NCBI RefSeq assembly: GCF_007752535.1
Contig: NZ_CP036426.1
Span: forward strand, 1,922,001-1,986,000
Source of the DNA: Tautonia plasticadhaerens
GTDB lineage: Bacteria > Planctomycetota > Planctomycetia > Isosphaerales > Isosphaeraceae
Direction of reading: 5' to 3'
Length of the DNA stretch: 64,000 nucleotides
Shown here: in pieces, positions 43,242 to 51,885 of the stretch
How the letters are laid out: every line of letters starts with the position of its first letter
Position numbering within the stretch: the first letter of the stretch is position 1
The notes under the pieces: generated by a model
Told to the model about the DNA's origin: nothing
What the model saw: the letters and a program-made list of their open reading frames with translations, nothing else
Databases searched by the model: none
Position numbers and translations under genes: made by a program

Positions 43242-46200
43242 ATGTCTATCGTACCCCGTCGCACCCTCCCCCTGTCGATCACCCACCCCCAACTGGTCGC
43301 CGAATGGCACCCGGAACGCAACGGCGACCTGACGCCCGAGCACCTGACCGCCGGCTCCAACCGCAAGGTCTGGTGGCGTTGCCTCAGGGACCCGGCCCAC
43401 GAATGGGAGGCCCAGGTCAACAACCGGACCCACGGCGGACAGCAATGCCCCCACTGCGCCAATCGTCGCGTCTCTGAGGCCAATTCCTTGGCGACGCTCT
43501 ACCCCGAGGTCGCCGCCCAGTGGCACCCGACCGCCAACGGTGACCTGCGGCCCGAGGCGATCATCGCCGGCTCGAACACAGTCGTCACCTGGGCCTGCCC
43601 GGCCGGGCCCGACCACGTCTGGCGAACGCGGGTCGTCGAGCGGACGACGGGAGGCAAGGGTTGCCCCTTCTGCGCCGGCCGCAGGGCATCGGTCACCAAC
43701 TCGCTGGCGAGCCTCTTCCCCGCCCTGGCCGCCGAGTGGCACCCCGAGCGCAACGGTGACCTGACCCCGGACGGCGTCGTCGCCGGGTCGCACCGCAAGG
43801 CGTGGTGGCGCTGCTCAAAGGACCCCGAGCACGTCTGGCAGGCGACTGTCGTGGATCGGACGACCAGGGGGATCGGCTGCCCGAATTGCGGCGGGCGGGT
43901 TGCGACGGCGACCAACTCGCTGGCGGGCCAGTTCCCCGCCGTCGCCGCCGAGTGGCATCCGACCAGAAACGGCGGCCTGACCCCGGATCGGGTGCTCCCC
44001 CGGGCGGGGACCAAGGTCTGGTGGACGTGCCCCGAGGGCCCCGATCACGAGTGGGAGGCGACGGTGGCCAACCGCACGTCCGGCCGCACGGGCTGCCCCT
44101 GCTGCGCCGGCCGGCACGCGTCGGTGACCAATTCGCTGGCCACGCTGCACCCCGACCTCGCGGCCCAGTGGCACCCGGAGAAGAACGGCGACCTGACGCC
44201 CGACCGGGTGGTGGCGGGCTCGAACACGCCCGCCTGGTGGACGTGCCCGGAGGGGCCGGACCACGAATGGCGTGCCTCGCCGGCCAACCGGACGAAGCTG
44301 GGGCGCGGCTGCCCATGCTGCGCCGGCCAGCGGGCATCGGCCGACAACTCCCTGGCGACCCGCTACCCCGAGGTCGCCCACGGTTGGCACCCGACCCGCA
44401 ACGGTGACCTGACCCCGGATCGGGTCGCGGCGGGCAGCACGCGGCGGGCCTGGTGGCGGTGCTCGAAGGACCCGTCGCACGAGTGGGAGGCGATGATCTA
44501 CACGCGGACCCTCGGCGACAGCGGTTGCCCGACCTGCAAGAAGGGCTGGACCGTCGGGGCGATCCGGGGCCTCGTCGCCTCGCTGGTCGAGCACCTGTCG
44601 GCCTTCACTCCCGCCGAGTTGTACCTGCTGTTCCAGCAGAACGGCCTGATCGGGAGCACCGGCAAGGGCAAGGCGTTCGCCGACGCCCTGGCCACCGGCC
44701 GGTTCCCGGCCGACGAGTTGGGCAAGTTCGTCCGGAGCGAGCCGTCGCTGGTGGACGAGTTCCTGGCCGATCCGACGCGGTCGCTGGGCGACGGGGAGCC
44801 CGAGGACGAGGACGGCGAGGCGCGCGCCCTGGCCGTGCTGCCCGAGGGCTCGATCGACGGCACGGACGGGCCCGCCGCAACGTCGGAAGCCGAGGGGCTG
44901 CCGACGATCGAGACGAGCCGGGTGCTCGCGGCCCTGGACCACGCCGTCGTCTCCTCGGCCGACGCCGAGGCGGTCGAGTTCCTCGTCGCCTCGGGCGTGG
45001 CCAAGCTCTGGGCCCACGCCTTCCTCGATGAGGACGAAGCCGTCGCCCAGGCGGAGGACTTCCACGGCGGCGCGTTCGCCGAGCGGGTGAAGGGGCGCTT
45101 CCTCGACGAGCACCGCCGCGCCCGCAACCTGGCGATCCCCGAGGGGTATGCCTTCGCCCTCGACGGCCGCCCGGTGGCCCCGAACCTGATGCAGCGGCTG
45201 GTGGCCGTGCAGGTCCGCGACGACCGCCGCGTGGGCAACTGGTCCGGCACTGGCGCCGGCAAGACCCTCTCGGCCGTGCTCGCCTCGCGGGCCGCCGGCT
45301 GCCGCACCACCGTGGTCTGCTGCCCCAACGCCGTCGTCGAGGGCTGGCGCGACGTGATCATCGCCGCCTTCCCGGGCAGCCTGGTGGCGATCAAGACTTT
45401 CGAGCCCGGCTGGCCGGCCGGCGACCAAGGCCGCCCCCGCTACCTGGTGCTCAACTACGAGATGCTCCAGCAGCCCGACTCGGCCGCCCGGGTCGGCGAC
45501 CTGATCGGACGCGGACCGATTGACCTGGTGATCATCGACGAGGTCCACTTCGCCAAGCAGCGGGCCGCCGAGGACATGACCCTCCGCCGCCGCAACCTCT
45601 TCGCCCTCATGTCCCTGGCCGCCGAGGACAACCCGGGCCTCCGGGTGCTGGGGATGTCGGCCACGCCGGTGATCAACAACCTCCAGGAGGGCCGCAGTCT
45701 GGTCGAACTGGTCACCGGGGCGGAGCACGCGGAGTTGGAGACCCGGGCCACCCTGCCCAACTGCATGCGGCTGCACCAGCGGCTCACCACGCTGGGCATC
45801 CGCTGGATGCCGCGCTGCGACGCCGTCTACCAGCAGGTCGAGGTCCCGGTCGATTGCTCGGCCTACCTGGACGAGATCAGGGCCCTCGGCCGCAAGAACG
45901 GCAACCCGTTGTCGCTGGAGCAGGTCCTCACCAGGGCCCGCATGCCGGTGATCCGCGCGCAGGTGCGGCCCAAGACGCTGATCTACACGCACTACGTCCA
46001 GGGGATCGACCGGCTGCTCTACGACGCCCTGGCGGCTGACGGCTGGCGGGTCGGCTTCTACACCGGCGACGACAAGTCGGGCCTGGAGGGCTTCGTCTCG
46101 GGCGACGTGGACGTGCTGATCGGCTCGGCGGCCATCGGCGTGGGGGTCGATGGCCTCCAGCGGGTCTGCAACCGGCTGATCGTGGCCGTCCTGCCCTGGA

Positions 46201-47135
46201 CAGGCGCGGATTTCGAGCAACTCAAGGGCCGGGTGTTCCGCCAGGGGCAGCGCCAGGGCTCGGTGACGATGGTCCTGCCGATCACCTACGCGGAGGTCGG
46301 CGGTCAGCGGTGGTCGTGGTGCGAGTCGAGGTTGAACCGGCTTCGCTTCAAGAAGTCATTGGCCGATGCGGCGGTCGATGGCGTGGTGCCCGAGGAGCCC
46401 CTGCGCACCCCGGCCCAGGCATACCAGGACGTGATGGGCTGGCTCGATCGGCTCGACTCCGGCCAGGTCGAGGCGATCACCCGCACCCCGATCCGCGTGC
46501 CCCTTCCCCCGACTGACGAGACTGGCGTGCGACGCCGCCGGCACGGCGACTTCACGAAGATGAACCAGGTCTGGGGCCGGATGGCGAGCGACGCGCTGCA
46601 CCGCCGGCTCCAGGCCGACCCCGGCGAATGGGCCCACTACCACGCGATGTACCGGGCGGCCCGCGAGGACTGGGCCATCGTTCCGGCCGAGGAGTTGATC
46701 CGCTGGTGCCGCCGCCGGAGCGGCTATGTCATCGGCGACTTCGGCTGCGGGGAGGCGATGCTGGCCAATGCCCTCTCCGACCTGCACGTGGTCCACAGCT
46801 TCGACCACGTGGCGATCGACGACTCGGTGGTGGCCTGCGACATGGCCCATGTGCCGCTGGAGGACGAGTCGTTGGACCTGGCGGTCTTCTCGCTCTCGCT
46901 GATGGGTGCCGACCCGACGGGCTACCTCCGCGAGGCGCACCGGACGCTCAAACTCGACGGCGAGCTTCACGTCGTCGAACCGACCTCCCGCTTCACCGAC
47001 CGGGACCGCTTCACGCGGGACCTGACCAGGCTGGGCTTCGACGTGGTGCGGGTCGAGGACTGGTGGAAGTTCACCCACATCCGGGCCTTGAAGACGGACG
47101 GGACGCCGCAGGACGGAGCCGCGATCACATTCTGA
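43242..47135 (+). CDS. Six zinc-ribbon repeats, Snf2-type helicase and Rrp8-like methyltransferase fusion
   Basis: 1297 residues from the ATG at 43242. Residues ~12-443 hold six ~72-residue repeats of the DUF4379 zinc-ribbon type, each with a W-H-P motif, then W-x-C, H-x-W and C-P-x-C (for example AAEWHPERNGDLTPDGV and GKGCPFCAG). After a linker with FTPAELYLLFQQNGLIG comes an SF2 helicase: Walker A in GTGAGKTLS (near 670), VLNYEML, DEVH in VIIDEVHFAKQ, SATPVINN, and the final RVFRQGQRQG, an Snf2-like motif VI. The last ~180 residues are a class I methyltransferase: DFGCGEAMLANAL, HSFDHVAIDD, ACDMAHVPLEDESLDLAVFS and LSLMGADPTGYLREAHRTLK. This closely follows the Rrp8/nucleomethylin pattern, which in eukaryotes makes m1A in large-subunit rRNA. 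It likely binds nucleic acid and modifies or remodels it. The island location favours a defence role, which is inference. Confidence 0.85.
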   Translation: MSIVPRRTLPLSITHPQLVAEWHPERNGDLTPEHLTAGSNRKVWWRCLRDPAHEWEAQVNNRTHGGQQCPHCANRRVSEANSLATLYPEVAAQWHPTANGDLRPEAIIAGSNTVVTWACPAGPDHVWRTRVVERTTGGKGCPFCAGRRASVTNSLASLFPALAAEWHPERNGDLTPDGVVAGSHRKAWWRCSKDPEHVWQATVVDRTTRGIGCPNCGGRVATATNSLAGQFPAVAAEWHPTRNGGLTPDRVLPRAGTKVWWTCPEGPDHEWEATVANRTSGRTGCPCCAGRHASVTNSLATLHPDLAAQWHPEKNGDLTPDRVVAGSNTPAWWTCPEGPDHEWRASPANRTKLGRGCPCCAGQRASADNSLATRYPEVAHGWHPTRNGDLTPDRVAAGSTRRAWWRCSKDPSHEWEAMIYTRTLGDSGCPTCKKGWTVGAIRGLVASLVEHLSAFTPAELYLLFQQNGLIGSTGKGKAFADALATGRFPADELGKFVRSEPSLVDEFLADPTRSLGDGEPEDEDGEARALAVLPEGSIDGTDGPAATSEAEGLPTIETSRVLAALDHAVVSSADAEAVEFLVASGVAKLWAHAFLDEDEAVAQAEDFHGGAFAERVKGRFLDEHRRARNLAIPEGYAFALDGRPVAPNLMQRLVAVQVRDDRRVGNWSGTGAGKTLSAVLASRAAGCRTTVVCCPNAVVEGWRDVIIAAFPGSLVAIKTFEPGWPAGDQGRPRYLVLNYEMLQQPDSAARVGDLIGRGPIDLVIIDEVHFAKQRAAEDMTLRRRNLFALMSLAAEDNPGLRVLGMSATPVINNLQEGRSLVELVTGAEHAELETRATLPNCMRLHQRLTTLGIRWMPRCDAVYQQVEVPVDCSAYLDEIRALGRKNGNPLSLEQVLTRARMPVIRAQVRPKTLIYTHYVQGIDRLLYDALAADGWRVGFYTGDDKSGLEGFVSGDVDVLIGSAAIGVGVDGLQRVCNRLIVAVLPWTGADFEQLKGRVFRQGQRQGSVTMVLPITYAEVGGQRWSWCESRLNRLRFKKSLADAAVDGVVPEEPLRTPAQAYQDVMGWLDRLDSGQVEAITRTPIRVPLPPTDETGVRRRRHGDFTKMNQVWGRMASDALHRRLQADPGEWAHYHAMYRAAREDWAIVPAEELIRWCRRRSGYVIGDFGCGEAMLANALSDLHVVHSFDHVAIDDSVVACDMAHVPLEDESLDLAVFSLSLMGADPTGYLREAHRTLKLDGELHVVEPTSRFTDRDRFTRDLTRLGFDVVRVEDWWKFTHIRALKTDGTPQDGAAITF

Positions 47136-47148
47136 TGCCGGCCGACTT

Positions 47149-47180
47149 GGCCGGGGGCCGCCTCGGTTCGGCCCCCGGCC
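47149..47180 (+). terminator. Strong hairpin after the fusion gene
   Basis: GGCCGGGGGCCG (47149-47160) pairs perfectly with CGGCCCCCGGCC (47169-47180) around an 8-base loop, 14 bases past the stop. No T-run, so intrinsic termination is uncertain, but this is the only strong structure before the Cmr operon. Confidence 0.55.
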
Positions 47181-47340
47181 ACTCGATCGCCCCGCGCCCC
47201 AGGGCGGGCCGAGGCCCATTGGAGGGCGAGGGTGGTGATCGTAGGCCGGGATGGCCGGCCGATCAAGGTGCGGCGTGCTGGGGACAGCCGGGGTTGAGGC
47301 CGGCGCCGTGCTCCTGCTGAGATGATTTTCCGTCGTGTCC

Positions 47341-47369
47341 TTGTAGCTCGGGCTTCAACCCGGTATGGT
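47341..47369 (+). promoter_or_regulatory. Putative promoter of the Cmr operon
   Basis: TTGTAG (47341-47346) and TATGGT (47364-47369) are 17 bases apart, 27 bases before the cmr2 start. The region 47181-47340 holds nothing else recognisable. Confidence 0.5.
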
Positions 47370-47378
47370 GTCGTCGCG

Positions 47379-47397
47379 CATGTCATCAACATGTCAT
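47379..47397 (+). promoter_or_regulatory. Possible operator: two 8-bp direct repeats at the cmr2 start
   Basis: CATGTCAT at 47379-47386 and again at 47390-47397, a spacing of 11 bases or one helix turn. The second copy runs into the ATG at 47396. This could bind a regulator between the -10 box and the start codon. Confidence 0.35.
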
Positions 47398-49402
47398 GAC
47401 GGTCGCCTCGATGGTCAGCGAGGCAGACGGGCCGTGTCCCCGGTGCCCGGCGAATCGGCCGGAGTATGCCCCAACGTCGGAGACCCCGGACGTGGACCCT
47501 CTCGACGCCGCCGATGCCGACACTCGGGGTCATTTCCTGGCGTTCTCCCTGGGGCCCGTCCAGCCGTTCATCGCTTCGGCCCGCTCGGTCCGCGACCTCT
47601 GGACCGGCAGCTACGTGCTGAGTTGGCTGTGCCTCGCCGGTATGCAGCCGATCCGGGATCGCTTCGGAGACGGGGCGATCCTCTCGCCGAACCTCGGCGG
47701 GAATCCCTTGCTGGGATCACGTGGAGTCGCGCACGAGGGGTTGCCTTCGGCCTGCTTGCCGAACCGATTCCTCGCACGCATCCCCGACGATGACGGCGAC
47801 ACCGCCCGGCTCCTGGCCGATGATTGTGAGCGGAGTTGTCGAGCGGGCTGGAAGCAGATCAGCGGCGCGGTCCGCCGGGGGCTCGCAGTTCGCATGGAGG
47901 GCCTCGACCCGCACTGGGATCGGCTCTGGGACGCCCAGGTGGACGACTTCTTCGAGGTCCGAACCGTCGTCCTGCCGCTCGCTGGCTGCGACGCGCCGAC
48001 GCTCGAACGCCTGCTCTGCGAGCAGTATGACCTGACGCGGCCCGATGGGCTCGCGTGGGGCCGCTTGGAACTGGTCGCCCGCCTGATGGAGGCGCGGGGG
48101 GCAGCCGGGCACCATCCGGCCTACGCCGCCCGGGGCGACGTGCCCCAGAAGTGCTCGCTCCTGGGCAGCTACGAGCAGATGGGGCCGGCCGGGCTGGACG
48201 AGTCCCGGCGCTTCTGGGAGGCGTTGGCCGTCCCCGAGAACGCCTGGTCCGGCACCAGGACGCGGCGGTCCGAGCGGCTCTGCGCGGTCAGCCTTGTCAA
48301 GCGGTTCGCCTGGCCGGCGTTCCTGCACGAGGAAGTGGGACTCACGCCCGAGTCCGGCTACTTCCCCGACACGGCCACCGTGGCGGCTTCCAGGTGGCTC
48401 GCGACGGAGCCGGAGATCAGGCCAGATCGCGAGCGAGCGGAGCATGGGGCCTGGTCTGGCCAGTGGCTGCACCGGGCCGAGCAGGAAGGCCCCGGTAGGA
48501 GGCGCGTCGATGATGACCGCGACCCTCCCCCGCGCGACGGACTCCTGCGGACCATCCGGCGCAAGCGACTCGCCCAGGATGCCCCCCCGGCGTACCTGGC
48601 AATCCTGATGATGGATGGCGACCGGCTGGGGCAATGGCTCGCAGGGATCGGGCCCAATGGCACGCCGGCGACCCGGGTCGCCCCGAACGAGTGGATCGCC
48701 GCGATCAGCCGAGCATTGGCCCAGTTCTCGGTCGGGCGCGTCCCGGAGATCGTCCGCCGGCACGGTGGCGTGCCCATCTACTCGGGAGGGGACGATGTGC
48801 TCGCTTTCCTGCCCCTGGAGGACTCCCTCCCCTGCGTGCAAGAACTCCGGGATGCCTACGTCGAAGGATGGGCCCGGTGGGTCGACCCGCTCTGCGAGCC
48901 GGCGGCCCGGTCGGGGGCCACCGTCAGCGCCGGCCTCGCCGTGGTCCACCACAAGGAGGACCTGCGATACGCCCTGGGCCGGGCCCGTGCGGCCGAGCAT
49001 GCCGCCAAGCAGGCGGGTCGAGACGCAGTGACGTTGACGATCTGCCGCCGATCGGGCGAGCATGCGTCCGTCGGCCTGCCCTGGTCGCTCCTCCCCCGCG
49101 TCGAACGCTGGCGCACGTCGTTCGCGGCCGGTGCCTCGGACCGATGGCTGTACGTCCTCCGTTCGGAGTTGCCGACCCTGGGTGGCGACGAGATGCCCTG
49201 GTTGGCCGTGGAGGCAGAAGTGCGGCGCCTCGCCAGTCGCGCCGAGGACCCGGCGCGACGAATTGGTCCCGACGAAGCGGTGGACTTGTTGGACGCCTAT
49301 CGCGAGGCGATGGAGAGGCGAGGTCGAGGCCGGGGGCGTGTGCTGGCAGACTTCATCACCCTGGCCCAATCGGCCTCATTCCTGGCCCGAGGTAGGGACT
49401 GA
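47396..49402 (+). CDS. cmr2: Type III-B Cas10 (Cmr2), palm/cyclase subunit
   Basis: 668 residues, shorter than typical Cmr2. The Cmr2 N-terminal motif LAFSLGPVQPFIASARSVRD is near residue 45, followed by LWTGSYVLSW. The first palm domain has ILMMDGDRLGQWL and the second YSGGDDVLAFLPL, so the GGDD cyclase site is intact. The complex should make cyclic oligoadenylate from ATP when target RNA is bound. No N-terminal HD nuclease motif is seen, which fits with CARF effectors doing the work. It starts the operon, and its stop overlaps the cmr3 start (TGATG). Confidence 0.95.
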   Translation: MTVASMVSEADGPCPRCPANRPEYAPTSETPDVDPLDAADADTRGHFLAFSLGPVQPFIASARSVRDLWTGSYVLSWLCLAGMQPIRDRFGDGAILSPNLGGNPLLGSRGVAHEGLPSACLPNRFLARIPDDDGDTARLLADDCERSCRAGWKQISGAVRRGLAVRMEGLDPHWDRLWDAQVDDFFEVRTVVLPLAGCDAPTLERLLCEQYDLTRPDGLAWGRLELVARLMEARGAAGHHPAYAARGDVPQKCSLLGSYEQMGPAGLDESRRFWEALAVPENAWSGTRTRRSERLCAVSLVKRFAWPAFLHEEVGLTPESGYFPDTATVAASRWLATEPEIRPDRERAEHGAWSGQWLHRAEQEGPGRRRVDDDRDPPPRDGLLRTIRRKRLAQDAPPAYLAILMMDGDRLGQWLAGIGPNGTPATRVAPNEWIAAISRALAQFSVGRVPEIVRRHGGVPIYSGGDDVLAFLPLEDSLPCVQELRDAYVEGWARWVDPLCEPAARSGATVSAGLAVVHHKEDLRYALGRARAAEHAAKQAGRDAVTLTICRRSGEHASVGLPWSLLPRVERWRTSFAAGASDRWLYVLRSELPTLGGDEMPWLAVEAEVRRLASRAEDPARRIGPDEAVDLLDAYREAMERRGRGRGRVLADFITLAQSASFLARGRD

Positions 49403-50520
49403 TGACGCCCCGAGACCGCGTCCGCATCGGCCTCGGGATCGAGGCGCTCGACCTGCTGTTCTTCCGGGGCGGCCGGCCCTTCGGCCCCGCGACCCGCGCC
49501 GAGGGCGGGCTGCCCCAGCCACAGACCCTGGCGGGGGCGCTGCGGACGGCGGCCCTGGCCGCGCACGGCTTCGACTTCGCCGGATGGTCGCGGAGGGTCC
49601 GGGACTCGACTCGGGGGGAGGGCGACCTCGCGGGGCTCCTGGAAGAATTCGGTGCCCCCCCGGGCCTGGTCGGCAGCCTGTTTCGCGGCCCCTGGTTGAT
49701 GGAAGAGGGAGTGGGATCGGAACCCACGCCGCTGTGGTCCATGCCGGCAAACCTCTACAGGACCGAGGGTGGGCGATGGTCTCGCTCCGACCCGCTGCCC
49801 GAAGCTCCTCCCGGCTGGGAGTCGAGGCCGTCGGCCCGGAGGCCCCTCTGGCGGCGTGGCGATCGGTCCGCGAAGCGGCCCGAGGGGTTCCTGCGTCCCG
49901 CCGGCATGACCACCTATCTCCGAGGGGGCGTCCCCACCGATGCGGATTGGGTCCGGCCGGCCGAACTGTACGACTTCGACAGTCGCACCGGCCTGGAGAT
50001 CGACCCGGAGACCCTGGCCGGGGCCGAGGGCCGGCTGTACGCGACCCGGATGCTCGCCCTGCGGCGTCACGTCTCCTTCTACGCGGAGGTCCTCCCCCCG
50101 GCCGCGCACGCCGATGCCGTCCGGCGCCTGCTCGGCGGGCCCTTCCCGTGGGGCGGCGAGGGCCGGTATGCCGTGGCCCGGGTGCTGGACCGCTGCGTCG
50201 ACTGGCCCGATGGTGGAGACGCGGAGGGGCTGCCACTACGAGTGCTGGCCTCCCCCGGGTTGTATCGCGTCGCGGGCCTGCCCGACCGGATCGCCGAGGA
50301 GCACCTGGTCGCCGTCGCCTCCGGCCGGGCGTTCGCCGTCTCGGGCTGGGACGTGGCCCGCAACGCCCCACGGCCGACCCGATTCGCCGCGCCGGCCGGC
50401 GCGGCCTATTTCCTCGACGGCGACGCGCCCGAGGACGGGTCATCATCGCTCTGCACCGACCCGGACCTCGTCGCCGAGGGCTGGGGATTCGCCCTCAAGG
50501 GAGCCTGGCGACATGCCTGA
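49402..50520 (+). CDS. cmr3: Type III-B RAMP protein Cmr3
   Basis: 372 residues. The N-terminal RIGLGIEALDLLFFRGGRPF and QPQTLAGALRTAAL are the classical Cmr3 signature, with R-D/G-G-R-P-F and the P-x-T-x-x-G-A-L-R loop. Cmr3 binds the 5' handle of the crRNA with Cmr2 at the base of the complex. The start overlaps the cmr2 stop and the end overlaps cmr4 by 8 bases. Confidence 0.92.
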   Translation: MTPRDRVRIGLGIEALDLLFFRGGRPFGPATRAEGGLPQPQTLAGALRTAALAAHGFDFAGWSRRVRDSTRGEGDLAGLLEEFGAPPGLVGSLFRGPWLMEEGVGSEPTPLWSMPANLYRTEGGRWSRSDPLPEAPPGWESRPSARRPLWRRGDRSAKRPEGFLRPAGMTTYLRGGVPTDADWVRPAELYDFDSRTGLEIDPETLAGAEGRLYATRMLALRRHVSFYAEVLPPAAHADAVRRLLGGPFPWGGEGRYAVARVLDRCVDWPDGGDAEGLPLRVLASPGLYRVAGLPDRIAEEHLVAVASGRAFAVSGWDVARNAPRPTRFAAPAGAAYFLDGDAPEDGSSSLCTDPDLVAEGWGFALKGAWRHA

Positions 50521-51484
50521 GAACGTCGTTTCCGCGATCCTGGGCCTGCACGCCCAGACCTCGCTCCATCCCGGGGCCGGGACCGCGCTGGGCATCGTCG
50601 ACCTTCCCGTGCAGCGCGAGCGGCACACCCGGTGGCCGACGATCCCAGGCTCCTCGCTCAAGGGCGTGCTCCGCGACGCCTGCCGGGAGCGCTACAAGTC
50701 TGAGTACTCGGGAGATCGACAGCGGACCAACCAGGAGAGCCCGAGGCTCCGTGCCGCCTTCGGCCCGCACACCGAGGCGGCCGGCGAATCGGCCGGCGCC
50801 CTGAGCCTCACCGACGCCCGGCTGCTGGCCTTCCCGGTCCGGTCGCTCAGGGGTGTCTTCGCCTGGGTGACCAGCCCGGCCGTGCTGGACCGGCTCCGTC
50901 GCGACCTGGCGCTCTGTCGCTTCGGGGCCATCGACTGGCAGGTCCCGCACGTCGAGAAGAACCGGGTGATGCTCCCCTCGGATGACTGCCCGTGCCTGAT
51001 CGAGGGCGGGCGCATCGCCCTGGAGGAGTTCCTCTTCGAGCGCGCCGGCGACTCGGACGGCCGGATCGCAGGCTGGATCGCCGATCACGTCCTGCCCGAT
51101 TCGGCCGCCTTCGACGCGACTCGCGCCCGCTTCCGACGCAGCCTGCTCGTGCTGCACGACGACGACTTCGACCACTTCGCCCAGTATGCCACCGAGATCA
51201 ACGCGCGCATCGGTCTGGACTACGAGACCAAGACCGTCAAGGGCGGGGCCCTCTTCTACGAGGAGTACCTTCCCCCGGAGACGCTCTTTTACGCGCTCGT
51301 GCTGGCCAACGAGGCACGGGCCAGGGCCAACGGCGAACATCCCTCGGCCGGCCGTGCCATGGGGGCGGTGGATGTCTTCGATGTCCTGAGGGAGACGCTC
51401 CCGGAGGTCCTCCAGGTGGGGGCGGATCAGTCGATCGGCAAGGGGTATTGCGCCACGAGACTCGCCCGAGGGAGGCACGATTGA
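50513..51484 (+). CDS. cmr4: Type III-B backbone RAMP Cmr4 (target RNA cleavage)
   Basis: 323 residues from the ATG at 50513, 8 bases inside cmr3. The start GLHAQTSLHPGAGTALG and VDLPVQRERHTRWPTIPG match Cmr4; Asp30 in VDLPVQRE is the conserved residue that cuts bound target RNA at 6-nt steps. SSLKGVLRDACRERY follows as the RAMP helix motif. A glycine-rich end SIGKGYCATRL is present. It should form the helical backbone on the crRNA guide. Its stop overlaps the cmr5 start. Confidence 0.93.
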   Translation: MPENVVSAILGLHAQTSLHPGAGTALGIVDLPVQRERHTRWPTIPGSSLKGVLRDACRERYKSEYSGDRQRTNQESPRLRAAFGPHTEAAGESAGALSLTDARLLAFPVRSLRGVFAWVTSPAVLDRLRRDLALCRFGAIDWQVPHVEKNRVMLPSDDCPCLIEGGRIALEEFLFERAGDSDGRIAGWIADHVLPDSAAFDATRARFRRSLLVLHDDDFDHFAQYATEINARIGLDYETKTVKGGALFYEEYLPPETLFYALVLANEARARANGEHPSAGRAMGAVDVFDVLRETLPEVLQVGADQSIGKGYCATRLARGRHD

Positions 51485-51882
51485 TGGCCGGCCACCAGAC
51501 CCTCGATCAGCGTCGCGCATCCCATGCCTGGCGGGTCGTTCAGCAGGTCAAGGACGAGGGCAGGGACGATGCCAGGCGGGAATTCAAGCTCCAGGCCAAA
51601 CGCCTACCAGCCCGGGTCGTGACGGCGGGCCTTGGCCAGGCACTGGCATTCCTGGAGGCCAAGGACTACGCGCCACACCTGCGGGCCGCGCTGACCGACT
51701 GGATCGGGCAGCAGGTGTCGGCGGCCCCGGGCCGCACCGGCGATCGGCTGCTTCGCCGCGTCGTCGAGGGTGATTCCGACTTCCTCCGGCTCGCGACCGC
51801 CGAATGCCTGGCCTATTTGCAGTGGGTCGTCCGCTTCGCCGAGGCGGAGTTCCGCGACATCAGCGACGTGGAGGAGGTCTGA
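51484..51882 (+). CDS. cmr5: Type III-B small subunit Cmr5
   Basis: 132 residues, all-helical, of the expected size. The N-terminal TLDQRRASHAWRVVQQVKDE matches the Cmr5 helix 1 pattern, and LGQALAFLEAKDY, RLATAECLAYLQWVVRFAEA later helices. Cmr5 lines the belly of the complex next to the target strand. The ATG overlaps the cmr4 stop (TGATG) and the gene ends 3 bases before cmr6-cmr1. Confidence 0.92.
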   Translation: MAGHQTLDQRRASHAWRVVQQVKDEGRDDARREFKLQAKRLPARVVTAGLGQALAFLEAKDYAPHLRAALTDWIGQQVSAAPGRTGDRLLRRVVEGDSDFLRLATAECLAYLQWVVRFAEAEFRDISDVEEV

Positions 51883-51885
51883 GGG

